From positions 558,001-622,000 of the forward strand of contig NW_026516668.1 of NCBI RefSeq assembly GCF_025766255.1: 64,000 nt of DNA. The letters are read 5' to 3'. The position numbers were made by a program, and so were the translations under genes. The notes under the pieces were generated by a model, which searched no databases, was not told the DNA's origin, and saw only the letters and a program-made list of their open reading frames with translations. Source of the DNA: Zychaea mexicana (taxonomy: Eukaryota > Mucoromycota > Mucoromycetes > Mucorales > Lichtheimiaceae). Numbering within the stretch: the stretch's first letter is position 1; every line of letters starts with the position of its first letter. Of the stretch, positions 44,520-55,926 are shown piece after piece.

Positions 44520-47215
44520 ATGACAGTCGACATGCAATTATCAACTAATGCAATTAAATCACTTTATGAGAACCGAAGTGATCCAAGTGTCCCGGAACAC
44601 CCCATTTTGCAGGTGATTAACGTCAAGCCTGTACAGTCAACAACCAACAAACGCTACAGGTAAAATTAGGGGAAAAGTTTTGCGCAGCGCTCCTCTGTGT
44701 CAACTTCATGGTGAAGGCGAATCTTACAAAGATAAACTTCATTTCTTTCCTGTTTTGTTATACAGAGTCATTCTATCGGATGGCGAGTTTTTTATGCAAG
44801 GTAAAAGTTCTCTCTTTGGCTGAAAGATCAAACGTGTATTTTACTACCCTCCCCTCTTTTTGCCCATTGTTGTCATGTACCTTTTAAATGTGTGAAAGCA
44901 AAGAGAAAAGACTAACACATATGTATAGCCATGCTTTCAACCAATACTACAAGTTTAGCGGAAAATAACGAATTGGAGCGATGGTCCCTTATCCGCTTGA
45001 CCGAATCAGTATGCAACGAAGTGAATGGGCGCAAGTATGTATTTACCGCGTTCAACGGAGTACTGGACAAAAAAAAGTAGGACTGACACATGTTTATGGA
45101 CATTTTTGTAGGATCTTGATCATTCTTGGTGTCGACATCATCAGTAAGCATGAAACCAAGATTGGTGATCCCAAATCTATTGAAAATGTCGGTGGCTCGC
45201 CTTCAACTTCGTCCGCTTCCAACAGTGGCACTGCTAATCCTGGCACTGCTCAGCCTACACCCATGAATACGAGTAGCAGCAGCAGCAGCAACAGCAACAA
45301 TGGCCCTGCTGTGCAACCATCTGGAAGAACCAATGTACAACTCGAATCGTCACTGTTCTCTATCACCGCTTTGAATCCTTATCAAAACAGGTACATGTAC
45401 AGTCTGAGTTGCGAATGGAAACGAAAAATGGTATAGGAGGAGTGTCATTGGAAACCGTATTAACAACGTGGACGGCTATGCTAGATGGACAATTAAGGCC
45501 CGCGTCACCTTGAAATCTGACATTAAGCACTGGCACAATAATCGATCTGAAGGCAAGCTTTTCAATGTCAACTTGCTTGACAAGTCGGTAAGCATATCAG
45601 ATTCCCGTGGATATGTGTGTCTGTGTGTGGGTATTGGAATTGCCAATATTAACTCAACGGATACGGTTTACAGGGAGAAATCAAAGCCACGGCCTTCAAC
45701 GATCAAGTTGATCGCCTATTCCATGTTCTTGAAGAAGGCAAAGTATACTACATCTCCAAGGCTCGTGTGACCATGGCTCGCAAGCAGTTCTCGACATTGG
45801 ACAACGAATACGAACTTGTCATTGAAAATCAAACTGAAATCGAAGTGGTAAGGATACAGCACAATGCTACTTGATGTGATAAACCCAGCTAATTTTCTCG
45901 CCGTATGGTTGTAATACAATAGTGCCCCGACGAAGTTACCATTCCGAAGATGAACTTTAGCTTTGTGCGAATTGCTGATATCGCCAACTATGAAAAGGAT
46001 GCCACAGTTGACATTATTGGCGTTGTGCGAGACGACAACGGTGTGCAGGAAATCATCACCAAAAGTACAGGCAGACCGGTATGTGCTGTTTTGTTGTATG
46101 ATTGATGGGGCTGGATCATGATGTACATAAAAAAATGAATAGTGTGTGATGCGTTTGTGATATTTAACTTGTTTTGTGCTACAACAGGTCAAGAAACGTG
46201 AACTTGTGGTAGTTGACGATTCGGAGAAGCAGATTCGTTTGACGCTTTGGGATAAAACTGCAGAAAACTTTGACTCCAGCGGTGCCCCCGTAGTAGCATT
46301 CCGTGGATTGCGCGTGAATGATTTCGGCGGTCGGTCGCTTTCGCTGTCTACCAATGGCACACTCAAGGTCAACCCGGATATCCCAGAATGCACCAAGATC
46401 AAGCATTGGTACGCCTCCCAGTCCTCGGAAGCGTCTTATGACACATTTGCTCAACAAACAACCAACTCCATCGGACAACAGTCCAATACACGCATCACAC
46501 TCGGCCAAGTCAAGCAGGACGGCTTGGGTACTGGGGATCGGGTGAGTTTTCAGTCTGATGATGATGACGATGACGATAAATTAAAAAGAACGGAATTCGG
46601 AAACGAAGAAGAGAGCATGCTAATATAATATTAATGTGTTAATTATATGAATATTCAAGGCCGACTACTTCTCCGCACGAGCCACGGTTGTCTTCTTGAA
46701 GAACGAAAACCCTGCTTACCCATCGTGCCCTGATTGCAGGAAGAAGATGGTCCAAAACGAGAACGACTGGCATTGTGAAAAATGCAACAAGGGACACCCT
46801 GAGCCCATGTGGCGATACATCCTCACGGCCAGCATTGAGGACGCCACGGCCCAGTTGTTCGTGAACGCATTTGACGATGTGGGCATCAGCATCATCGGAG
46901 TATCGGCCAATGAAGTGATGAGACTCAAGGACACAGAGCCAGATGCTTATGCAAAGCTCTTCTCGGACGCACTATTCAAGGTGTACAACGTCAAGGGCAG
47001 AGCAAAGTCCGAGACTTTCAACGTAAGTGGCAAACGAACAAACAAACAACACTGCCCCTTCTCTCAAAGCAGCACATGACCTAACCCCACACATGAACAC
47101 AAATACAATGTAGGACACAACCCGCACAAAGTACACCCTCATGGAGGCAACGCCAATCAACTACGTCCAGGAAGCCAAAGAGATGGTCAGTGCCCTCGAA
47201 AAGCTGACTGTTTGA
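44520..47215 (+). CDS. RFA1: replication protein A large subunit (RPA70 / Rfa1)
   Basis: RPA coats single-stranded DNA in replication, repair and checkpoint signalling. Ten exons, 44520-44659, 44766-44800, 44929-45034, 45112-45390, 45485-45587, 45674-45847, 45923-46078, 46188-46541, 46660-47022 and 47114-47215, give 603 residues. Order: N-terminal OB fold (DBD-F), a Ser/Asn/Pro-rich linker in exon 4, then DBD-A starting at [19 protein letters not shown] and DBD-C. DBD-C contains the zinc ribbon CPDC...CEKC near residue 465-485. The conserved GEIKATAFN and [13 protein letters not shown] blocks are present. The junction of exons 4 and 5 falls within the RWTIKAR motif, and using the nearer AG sites instead would insert about 15-30 foreign residues there. 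Confidence 0.95.
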
Positions 47216-47545
47216 AATGTGCACAAAGCAATGGGTCTTCCAGCTGTGCACCGTCGTATATAGTTATTAGCAAGCACACGCAAGTCCCCACCCCCACCCC
47301 CCCCCACCTCCCATTCCCAACTCATCTGTACTAGGCAAATAAAAACATAAAATCAATGCGTTCTTTCACAGCCTTTTGTTGTTGTGGTTCACCCCCTTTA
47401 TTTTTATTTTTTTCTCTTTCTTCTCGCCTTTCCCCTAATATCAAATACCTTTGGGAGCTATTCTCTCTTTCACTGTCTGCTTCTCTCCCTCTTTCTCCGT
47501 CCACAAAACAAGGCTGCAAAAAATATATAGTAGAAAATAGAGAAC
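47216..47545. promoter_or_regulatory. spacer RPA1 to IVY1-like gene
   Basis: A 330-bp tandem-gene spacer. It includes a C-rich run (about 47287-47312), an AATAAA at about 47338 that probably ends the RPA1 mRNA, and a strongly pyrimidine-rich leader (47370-47515) before the next start codon. Confidence 0.45.
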
Positions 47546-49631
47546 ATGGCCTATCGCTCGACGTCGAATTTAGAACCTTATCATGGCGATTCGTTATTAC
47601 CACCCAACAGTTTCTATAGCACCGACACGAGCTACGATTCTACAATCGGAGGAGGAGGAGGAATACGTCGGGCAATGTCCGTAATGTCATCCTCCAGTTA
47701 CCAATACACAGCCGACGATAACGAATCGATCCGATCTGCGCCACCACCACCTGACACTGGCCTTCATTTATCCAAACAGGATCTTGCCTCGTCCATTGAA
47801 TCGTATGAGAGTTTAGTCAAAGCAGCACAAGTATACCAGGACCAAATGAAACAACTTTCGGGAGCAGCTGCCGGGTTTGGATATGCGCTGGAACGGGTAG
47901 CACGAGGAAGAGGCGCTTCGGATGCAGGTCAAGCTCAAATAATCTTTTACTACATGGGCAATAAGATTCAATATTGTTATTATATGCACGGCAGCCAGTT
48001 TTGTTCTTGCTACTGACATGTTTCTTTTGCTTTCATACAGGCCAGAGTCTTCAAGCAGCAGCTGGATTGCAATTTCTTATATCGAATCATCAACAAATAC
48101 TGGTACGTTTTGTTGCTTTGGATAAAGTAGACGGGAACATGTAATTGATACAATGACAACATGATAGAGCGACATGTTCAGCAAGGCATTGGAGATACCC
48201 TTGAACGAAAATCTCAATCATCATCGTAAAACAGTTGAGGTAGCTGAAGCAATTGGATATGATATGGCTGAATTTAGTGGGTGGGGGGTCGGATAGCATC
48301 GTTTGCTTTTTTATTGACACAAAGGCATTTGGTCTCCTTTATTGCTGTATAGCAAAGCCAAGGGAATTACGCATCAGCGCTAAAGCTAATGAGCAAAAAG
48401 ATCCGTGACACTGAAGCGCGCAATATGAAGAACGGCAGAAAAGGACAACGAGGTTCGTTCGCTTATTGATCATGAACATACGTAGTAGCTGTTAGTACTA
48501 GTTGTACTATCATCGCTGCCATAGATAAACTACTCAAATACTTAAACGCTCCATTGTGATATGCATATTACATAGATATCCGACAATTCCGCAAAGCGCT
48601 GCAGGATCTTACACGACAGGTGGATGAGTTAGATCGGATCAAGACGGACTACCATCGACATATGGCAGAAGTAGAACGAAGGAACCATTATTTTATACTG
48701 AGCAAAGTAGCAACTGTTGTGCGTGCCCAAGTAGATATCTACGAACGTATCTCAAATAAAGGGCTTGCCGATCCGATGCTAGAACAGGTAAGCGTTCATG
48801 TTTATTATTTGCATTTTTGAGTCGTATATCACCGCATTCATCATGGGTAGCGATGATGCTACCCTCCCTGTTAAACAACTTGGGACTGGACCAAGAGAAG
48901 CAAACTCTAAAAAACATCAACTATAATTTATTAAATTCTTCAAGATGATGCATCAAAACCCGGACCCCTTTTGCGCCTATTCTTCAACAGCCGATGAATC
49001 AACCGAGATTTTCACCGTACTTCCGCCGGTATCTCTGATCGATTATCCACCTCAAACACCCATCACAGCTTTTGATGCTGACGACTATGGCTTGTTTTCT
49101 TCAGGTGCAGCAACGCCGATCCCACAAGAAGATGAAGATTCATGGTCGCAACACCAGCATCAGCAATCACAATTGCAGCAAGAAGAAGAAAAACAAAGCC
49201 AATCACAACTAGTACAGTCACCATCTTCATATCATCACCATCACCATCATCGTCATCAACATGAAACAACCGACGAACAAGAAAAACAAACAGAAAAGCA
49301 GCAGAAGCAACAGCAACGGAAATCCGACGAATTCCTCGGGGACAATCGAAAGAAATCGAAAGAGGAGCCTAAAATAGCAGTAGTAGCAAAAACAACATTG
49401 CATGAGGATGATGATCGCTCCTCGGCTGTTTCGTCAGGAGACGAAAGCACGCAGACACAGCAGGTCCGAAAAGAAACCTCAGTGGGAGGTGGCCACCAGC
49501 AGCAGCACCATCCCTACCATTCATATCACCATGACCACCACCATTCCCCAACAGCGCCATCGTTACCGCCTCCACCACTGCCGCATTCCCTTTCTCACAA
49601 CAGCAGCAACCCGTCATTGGAGGAAACATGA
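47546..49631 (+). CDS. IVY1: IVY1-like I-BAR-type phospholipid-binding protein
   Basis: Six exons, 47546-47927, 48041-48102, 48168-48280, 48358-48452, 48576-48787 and 48945-49631, give 516 residues. The N-terminal 75 residues are Ser/Tyr-rich. A helical region follows with LSKQDLASSIESYESLVKAA and LSGAAAGFGYALERVAR, then LQAAAGLQFLISNHQQIL and the segment FRKALQDLTRQVDELDRIK. Yeast Ivy1 has the same order. There it binds phosphatidylinositol 3-phosphate and the Rab Ypt7 on the vacuole and feeds into TORC1 control. The C-terminal 220 residues are low-complexity (Gln, His, Ser and Pro runs, including H6 and P3 stretches). Exon 3-4 joining is the least certain: the chosen donor is GTGGGG and the acceptor AAG. 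Confidence 0.78.
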
Positions 49632-50330
49632 TGAAGGATGTCTGTGATAACATGTATACTCTTTTCCTTGTCCTTACTTTGCTCTTTCATGGTCGTTCCT
49701 TCTCAACTTTTTCACATACATTCGTTACCTTGTTTTCCAAAAAGAAACACCCGCAAGATTCTTATTTCGTTCATATTAATCTTCTATATTATATGTTATC
49801 GCCAAAGCAAAAAATAATATGTGTATTCTTCTATAGTATTTATTTACACTGCAATACTAAAATCCTTATCTCCTGTTTCAAACTTGGATGCTCATTTCAA
49901 TGCTATATATATGCTATATACATAATAGCGCTTGCTCAATAGTTCCTATGTTGTGTAGTATGTTGCTGTTTTGGAATGCATAAACTTATTTTTTCTACAT
50001 TTATAGCCTTCCTCAAGCAACACTATTGTTTTATGAGTTACATAACACCAACCAGATGTGATTCAAGGTAGTATAGAAGCTAATCCGTATTTGATATTTT
50101 TATTAATGGAAATCAATGCTACCCAGAGCGCATGAGAATACTACTACTACTACTACTACAACATTATTATAAGCTATTACTAAGTGATTGTTTTTTATAT
50201 ATATGTATAAGTGCATAAATTGTCGAAAAAAAGAGGGTGTAAAAGTAATGTCATAGACACAGGATTTATAGACCCTTAGACGCGGTACCTATGGTAAAAA
50301 ATAAACCAGATGTCAGTACTCATATATGGC
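49632..50330. other. convergent 3' region, IVY1-like / MFS transporter
   Basis: A 700-bp AT-rich spacer with no gene. It holds a short CTA/ACT triplet run near 50140 and the 3' ends of both flanking genes. Confidence 0.5.
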
Positions 50331-52441
50331 TCATGTCCCTGTTTCCTTTCCTTCCTTTGTAGATAGTGTATATAATGAGTGTACGTACAAGAATTGCTCA
50401 TCCTCCTGGTCAGTAAGATCAAGGGCAAGATTCACGTCACCTACGGCGCCGTTTGCAATACGTTTCTTGTTAGTTCTTGCGGCCTGGATACGGACAATCA
50501 AAAAGGCAATAGCGGCGACACCAAAACCAGCAAGGTAACCGCCAACACCGCTCAAATAGCGAGGTGCCTATTCACAAAAAGTAACCAGAGAGAATCGTTC
50601 AGACAGCATATCGAAAAAGATATAGCTAAGTTGCGTTGTTAATAAAAAAGCGATACAAACCTCGTGCTCAACCATCATCAATGGACCTGCAAAGTTACCA
50701 ACTAGTGTTTCACATATACATAGTAAAGCCGAGATAATTTAGTTGGGACTGTAAACCATCCCCCCGCAAAATCAGTCAAAAACCAGAGTCTAAACAACAT
50801 ACGTGTGTAGGCAGCTACAATGCAGCCATTGTAAAAGATCTTTTTGGTATAGCCCTTGGCATTGTTGCCAACATATGTCAGCAAGAGTGAGTAGGCACCC
50901 GTGCCTGCCCAACTCAAATAAAAGCCGAGTAACTTGACTTCACCCTCGGGGATGGCACAGAGGAGAACAAGACCGATCATACCAATAATGAGCAGACCAA
51001 TACCGGTGTAAAGAAGCTGGCCAGTCTTTCTGGCGATGAGCATGGCTGCAAGGACACCAAGAGAGGATGCAAAACCGCTAGGAATTTGAAGAAGCATGGA
51101 ATCAAGGGGAGAGAAGCCAAGAGCCATGGTGAAGGTTGTGCTGTACACAAGCATTCCACCATTCTGCATACTGATACAAAAGGCTGCGATCACCAAGAGA
51201 TACCAGCGCGCTTCCTTAAGACATTCCCAGATCTGAGCGTACTTGAACTCTCTGTGCTGTGTCACGGCATTGTCCTTCATACGAGCATCAGCGATACGTT
51301 CCTCGGCAGGTGTCAACTTGAGTTTCTTGTGCTTGGGTGTATCGACCATAAAGAAATAGACAATAAAGCCATGAAGAATGGTAAGTGCACCAAAGATGTA
51401 ATGGTTCCTATATGTCAGACATAGGAATATATATTAATTGCTATAGTGTCTATGTGATATGTTCTTTTTCCTCTTATCCGCTCTAATAGTAGTACAAAGT
51501 GCCTCCTCTACTTACCATCGCCAGTTTTGAATTCCATTCGGATGTCCCATGTGTGCAATACCGTATGCTATCGCTGAGCCGACAGCAGCACCCACACCGT
51601 TACAAAGAGTGATAAAACCAAAGACAAGAGTTTGTTCCGAGCGACGATACAGGATTGACGTGACCAAATACAAGGTTGGCATGGCAGCCGCTTCAAACAA
51701 ACCCAACAAGAATCGACACGCTGCCATTTGTGCAAAGTTCTGTGTCAATGCAGTCAACGTCATTACCTGTTTTGGATTTTAAAGTTTGATTGTCATCTCA
51801 TGTTAGAGTTTTTTCTGCTTTCGTCCAAGACTTCTTTCTTTTCGACAGTGTAAGGACGTACCAAGCCCCAAATACAGAGCAGCACACCCAGATATCTTGC
51901 ATGAGGCACTCGTTGCAACATGAATTGGTTAGGAAGCTATTGTTGTTGTTGCCGTTCAATAGAGAAGGAGAGACTAGTTAGTGTCTATGATTGATCTGCT
52001 GACAAAGCAAGCTGGCCGTGTATACGTTACCTGATAAACCAAATGACCCAAATAAAATAAACTTCCAAGCAAGCTGAATTCCTGACCTGTTAAGCCCAAG
52101 TCGGCATTCAATCCCAAAACCGGGCCCACACTCAGTGCGGATTTGTCGCAGAACTGGGAAAAATCAGCATGGTCAGAAAAGAAAAAAAAAACCTCTCAGA
52201 GTTGGGTAGCTCACAATGACCGCTACTAGTGATTAGATGGAAAAAATAAACTTACGTTCAAAAAGATGGTCATGCCAGCGAAAGGCAATACAATCCAATT
52301 GAGCTTGCGCAGATACTCTTTTTCTTCCTCAGACTTTTCAGTTGTTTCGGTTTCCACTTGCACCTCGTCAGATGTAGAAGTTGTCGTTATTGTCGTCTTT
52401 TTGACGTCTTCCTCGTAGGAAATGTCTTTTTCGTCGGACAT
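50331..52441 (-). CDS. MFS transporter, anion:cation symporter type (allantoate/nicotinate permease-like)
   Basis: Seven exons, 52441-52256, 52153-52031, 51936-51862, 51766-51516, 51407-50803, 50701-50661 and 50567-50331, join to 505 residues, a normal length for the Dal5/Tna1 family. After an acidic, Thr-rich cytosolic N-terminus (about 50 residues) come hydrophobic spans. Family blocks include DKSALSVGPVLGLNADLGLT in loop 1, FYLGHLVYQLPNQFMLQRVP in TM2, and CRFLLGLFEAAAMPTLYLVT in TM4-5. The C-terminal tail LDLTDQEDEQF is also typical. These plasma-membrane carriers import organic anions such as allantoate, nicotinate or small carboxylates with protons. The substrate cannot be read from the sequence. 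A TATATATAAC box lies at 52574-52583, 135 bp before the start codon. Confidence 0.9.
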
Positions 52442-52573
52442 ACTGCTGTAGATGGTGCGATAGAAGGAGTAAAGGGAAGGAAGAAGGACGACAGGGAAAA
52501 GAAAGGCGGTGAGGAGGAGAAGCAAATAGACAGTAGTAGCAGCTTGAGTCTAGGGCTTCTCTTTTCAAAGGCG

Positions 52574-52583
52574 GTTATATATA
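52574..52583 (-). promoter_or_regulatory. TATA box of the MFS transporter gene
   Basis: TATATATAAC on the minus strand, 135 bp upstream of the start codon. The position is plausible for a leader of about 100 nt. Confidence 0.45.
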
Positions 52584-52639
52584 CTTCTTGATGGTCTTGC
52601 GTAGTGTGAATAGTTGTATGCTTTCACGTTTTAGTTTTG

Positions 52640-52828
52640 TCATTCGGAATATGGGGTGCAATGACAGTTTGCTCGTTTGGGAACACAGCTGCAATTAGCA
52701 GTGGGGTACGAAGAAGCCAAGTTGGGACCACTGAGAATTCCCAAAAGTCCTGCAAGCTGAAGCAAAATGATGATTACTTTGAAATTTTTTAGATTTCCCA
52801 GGGTGCACTGTTTAGGTAACTGTCGCAT
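52640..52828 (-). CDS. possible small secreted cysteine-containing peptide (doubtful)
   Basis: A 62-codon ORF has a hydrophobic N-terminal segment (VIIILLQLAGLLGIL), then a short tail with four cysteines in a CSC...CHC pattern. It resembles a small secreted protein, but the hydrophobic part starts only after residue 18 and no family is recognised. It lies upstream of the MFS gene on the same strand. Confidence 0.2.
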   Translation of the reverse strand: MRQLPKQCTLGNLKNFKVIIILLQLAGLLGILSGPNLASSYPTANCSCVPKRANCHCTPYSE

Positions 52829-53746
52829 TTCCTTTTGCTGCCATCACGTTGACGCTTATTTTGTTTGTGTTTCGTTTGAGCCGTTGGATGGCTAAGGTTA
52901 CATAGCGCTAGGTACAATTGATCCGATAGATTGAATATATGACAGAAAGGAGGCGCCCCGTATTATACTTTCTTGTGCCACCCCCCCCACTCTTTCCTAT
53001 CTGCTGTACGGCTCAACCCATCGCAATATGAGTGAGGGACATATTATTCCATTTGAGGCTGTTTTGTATACTCCACTCTTTCCTTGACGAGAGTATTGTC
53101 TTTGCTCTCCAGGTTTCTTAGAAGAGTGTTGGCTGATTCCCCGTTCCGGCATAGCCGTGGGACAATTTTAACAACCATTGTTCAGATTTTATATATCATC
53201 TGTTTGCTATTTTTGTGATCTCTCGCCCTCGTATAATAATTAGCTTTCCATTTTTCCTACGGAGGCTCAGCAAGCAGCACATACATCTGTTCCGGAACAG
53301 AGTTGCCCTCTCTTTTTTCATTTGGCACAACACCACAAAGTACCACACTTGCTTCTTTCTTAATTATTCAGCATTGTGAAATCAAGATTGCAAATGAGTC
53401 ACAGTAATCGAAAACTTCATTACACCACTATGGTTTAAGCTTTTGACTGTTAACTTAACAGACACCACCACAAGAGCCAGACCACCCACCACCACTTCCT
53501 TTTCGATTTGCAACACCTTCGTTCCTGGTTCAAACTTTTCAGTCGCCGGTACCATCAATGCCGCAGTCGGCGTTAGGCAATCTGATTCGTTACCAATGAA
53601 AATACATCGCCTCTTTTGGGGAAGTGCATTGTACTACCATCTTAAACTTCCTCTTTCTCTAATTCATGGTTCTGCGGTTTCCAACGTTACTGTCAAACAT
53701 GTGTACTAGTACAGGTCTTTTGCCAGAGCGAGATAGCTTCTCGACG

Positions 53747-54638
53747 CTAACAAGTACAAGGATATAGGATCCAATGAGTAAGTATCCCATGCATTAAATA
53801 TATATTGACGTTCGGTAGCTGTTTTCTCGATCTTACTGTTATTAATGATCTTAGTCCACTTATTATGTTGTTAAGAATCCTAAACGGCGGCAACCAATAT
53901 ATTTCCCAGTGCTCTCTGACCTTCACATGATTTCTGGTTACCTCAAAAACTCGCACAGCAACAGTGAGGCAGAGCATGATAGTGGAACAATATACAATTA
54001 AAACAGACTGCATAATGCTATTGGTGTCTGGAAAAGTGGGATAAGACGTACAGTCCCTTGTAAACAACAATGATACGCGATGTTGTTCCTTATAATTACT
54101 CATAGCAAACTCGAAAAGGCCCTTTTATAATATCTACTTGCAGCACATTCCCTTTGCACTGTGCCGCTGTTTACTTTAGCGAATTCAGCACTATGAATAA
54201 GGTTCATAATAGCGAGAATATGCCAAGTCTTTATGACAGGTATTAAGATCAGCCAGTATTCGATATATAGATGACGACGTTAAGCCCCCTCTTCTCACTT
54301 TAAAGAAAGCATTATTATAATGCGTGAGAAATCATTAGAAACTGAAGACTAATATTGGGTGGGGTTGCCTGTCGTTTGCCTCTTTCGAAAGCAATTAACG
54401 GCGATATCTGACATGCAAAGTAAAGTGCCGTGCTAGCGGTAAGGAGAACATGTAGGCGACTACGAACATGGAAATCAGAAACAATATGCAATACAGTACG
54501 TACTTCATTATCTATTGATGAACAGGTGACAAAAGCTCGTAAGAGCTCGACCACCGCTTTGAATACAATGAAGGAAACTGCTGCTACACCACCTTTTTTT
54601 CCACATGTTCTCATCACGCATAATAGACATTGAAACAC
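53747..54638 (-). CDS. two hydrophobic minus-strand ORFs, possible exons of one gene (doubtful)
   Basis: ORFs at 54638-54315 (107 codons) and 54103-53747 (118 codons) lie on one strand and both contain hydrophobic stretches, such as VLLTASTALYFAC and SVLIVYCSTIMLCLTVAV. They might belong to one spliced membrane protein, but I could not find a convincing splice that joins them and recognise no family. Confidence 0.15.
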
Positions 54639-55926
54639 CCTATCTTATACTTCAATCAGAAAACGCACTCGCGATCCATGGTAAACGAGCGAAGCGAGTG
54701 ATTTAGGGTTTCGCCAAGCGTTCAGGGAGGGTCCACAGGAGAAAACGTCCCGCGAATGAAAGGAAAAACCAACACTTCATTGATAACATACGAACACTGT
54801 AGTGGGTGTAGCAAGAGCACAACAGGCAAACATTCTGTTGCTGTATCGTGCCAACGACGAGAGGCAACAACCCCGAACTTACGTACAGCCTTTTGTTCCC
54901 CTCAATTCCCCCTTTTATCTTCCATGTTATTGCTACGACTACTTATGCCTCTTACGCTTTCTCAATTTCTGCTCATGCCATGACTCTATGTGCTTTTCCC
55001 CATAATCGACAGCCTTTGCTTTTCCAGCACAATGTCCTTCTTACGCTAATGCTCCCGGGTGTACACGTAGTGTAAGTGGGGAGTTTAGCACTAGAACAAT
55101 GAGCGCAGCGAGCGACAGGTTTCGGGTTAATCATTTGTACCAGACGTATTCATCAGCAGCAACAGCAACAGCAGAAGAGGCAAAGGTGCTAGTAACAAGA
55201 GGAGCAGAGTATGTCTTACATTATGAAGAAGTAAGTTTCTATGTATGCTTTACTTTGCCACACGATGTTCTTATGTCCATCTTTATGCGACAGTCTTTTA
55301 CTTTTTGCGATAGTGGATAGTGGCAATAGTTGCAGGTCTCATAGGTACTTCTTCGCTGTCCCTGATATAGTAAGCAATGTTTGTTATGTAAGGGCTGCGG
55401 GTTTCTTTCGCTTATGGAGCGTTATGTGAAACTTTCTCAACCGCAAGTAAAACATAACCAATCTATGTCAATACATAGGAACGGCTTAGATGAAAGTAAT
55501 AAAGACATCCTCTCACAGTATTCTTGCGCTTGATGATGGACGCTGAGTATATCATTAAATAATTGCGCAGCCTCTATCGTGATTACGAGACGTCAGCAAT
55601 CCTAATACACGTAATAGGTTACTCACCTGTTGATTTTTGAGTTACTTTAAGGGGGTACTTTATTGAATGCGAAGTATAATACAAAAAGGCTCCAAAGCCT
55701 GTAGTAAAAATTGTATAGATAGACTGTATGCCAGGTAGCTCATAATGCTGTCAAACTATATCTCATGGGGTGGAAGCATAAAAAACCATAGAAATTTGAT
55801 TGGTCATGTGGTGCCTGCAAATGTGACCAGCGCGCGTATAGAAGTGCGGCGCGGTTTTCGTATTTCTTCTCCCTGAAACTCCATTCTTTCTCTCTGCTTC
55901 TTCAAACTCGCCTTCATTTTCAATAC

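Larger units (their letters stand above)
52442..55926. other. long gene-poor spacer
   Basis: I find no recognisable gene in 3.5 kb. Doubtful ORFs are a 62-codon one at 52640-52828 (-), an 88-codon one at 53443-53709 (+), 118 and 107 codons at 53747-54103 and 54315-54638 (both minus, with hydrophobic stretches), and a possible first exon at 55099-55230 followed by a GTAAGT donor. Two similar purine-rich phrases, GAGCGAAGCGAG at 54688 and GAGCGCAGCGAGC at 55101, are about 410 bp apart. The last 120 bp are pyrimidine-rich and form the upstream region of the SNF2-RING gene. Confidence 0.45.

Noticed and set aside
44912..46508. Minus-strand ORFs opposite RPA1
   Set aside because: They cover RPA1 exons and introns alike without respecting splice sites and have no domains, so they are shadows of the real gene.
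53443..53709. 88-codon plus-strand ORF in the long spacer
   Set aside because: No family resemblance and Thr-rich low-complexity start. Not supported as a gene.
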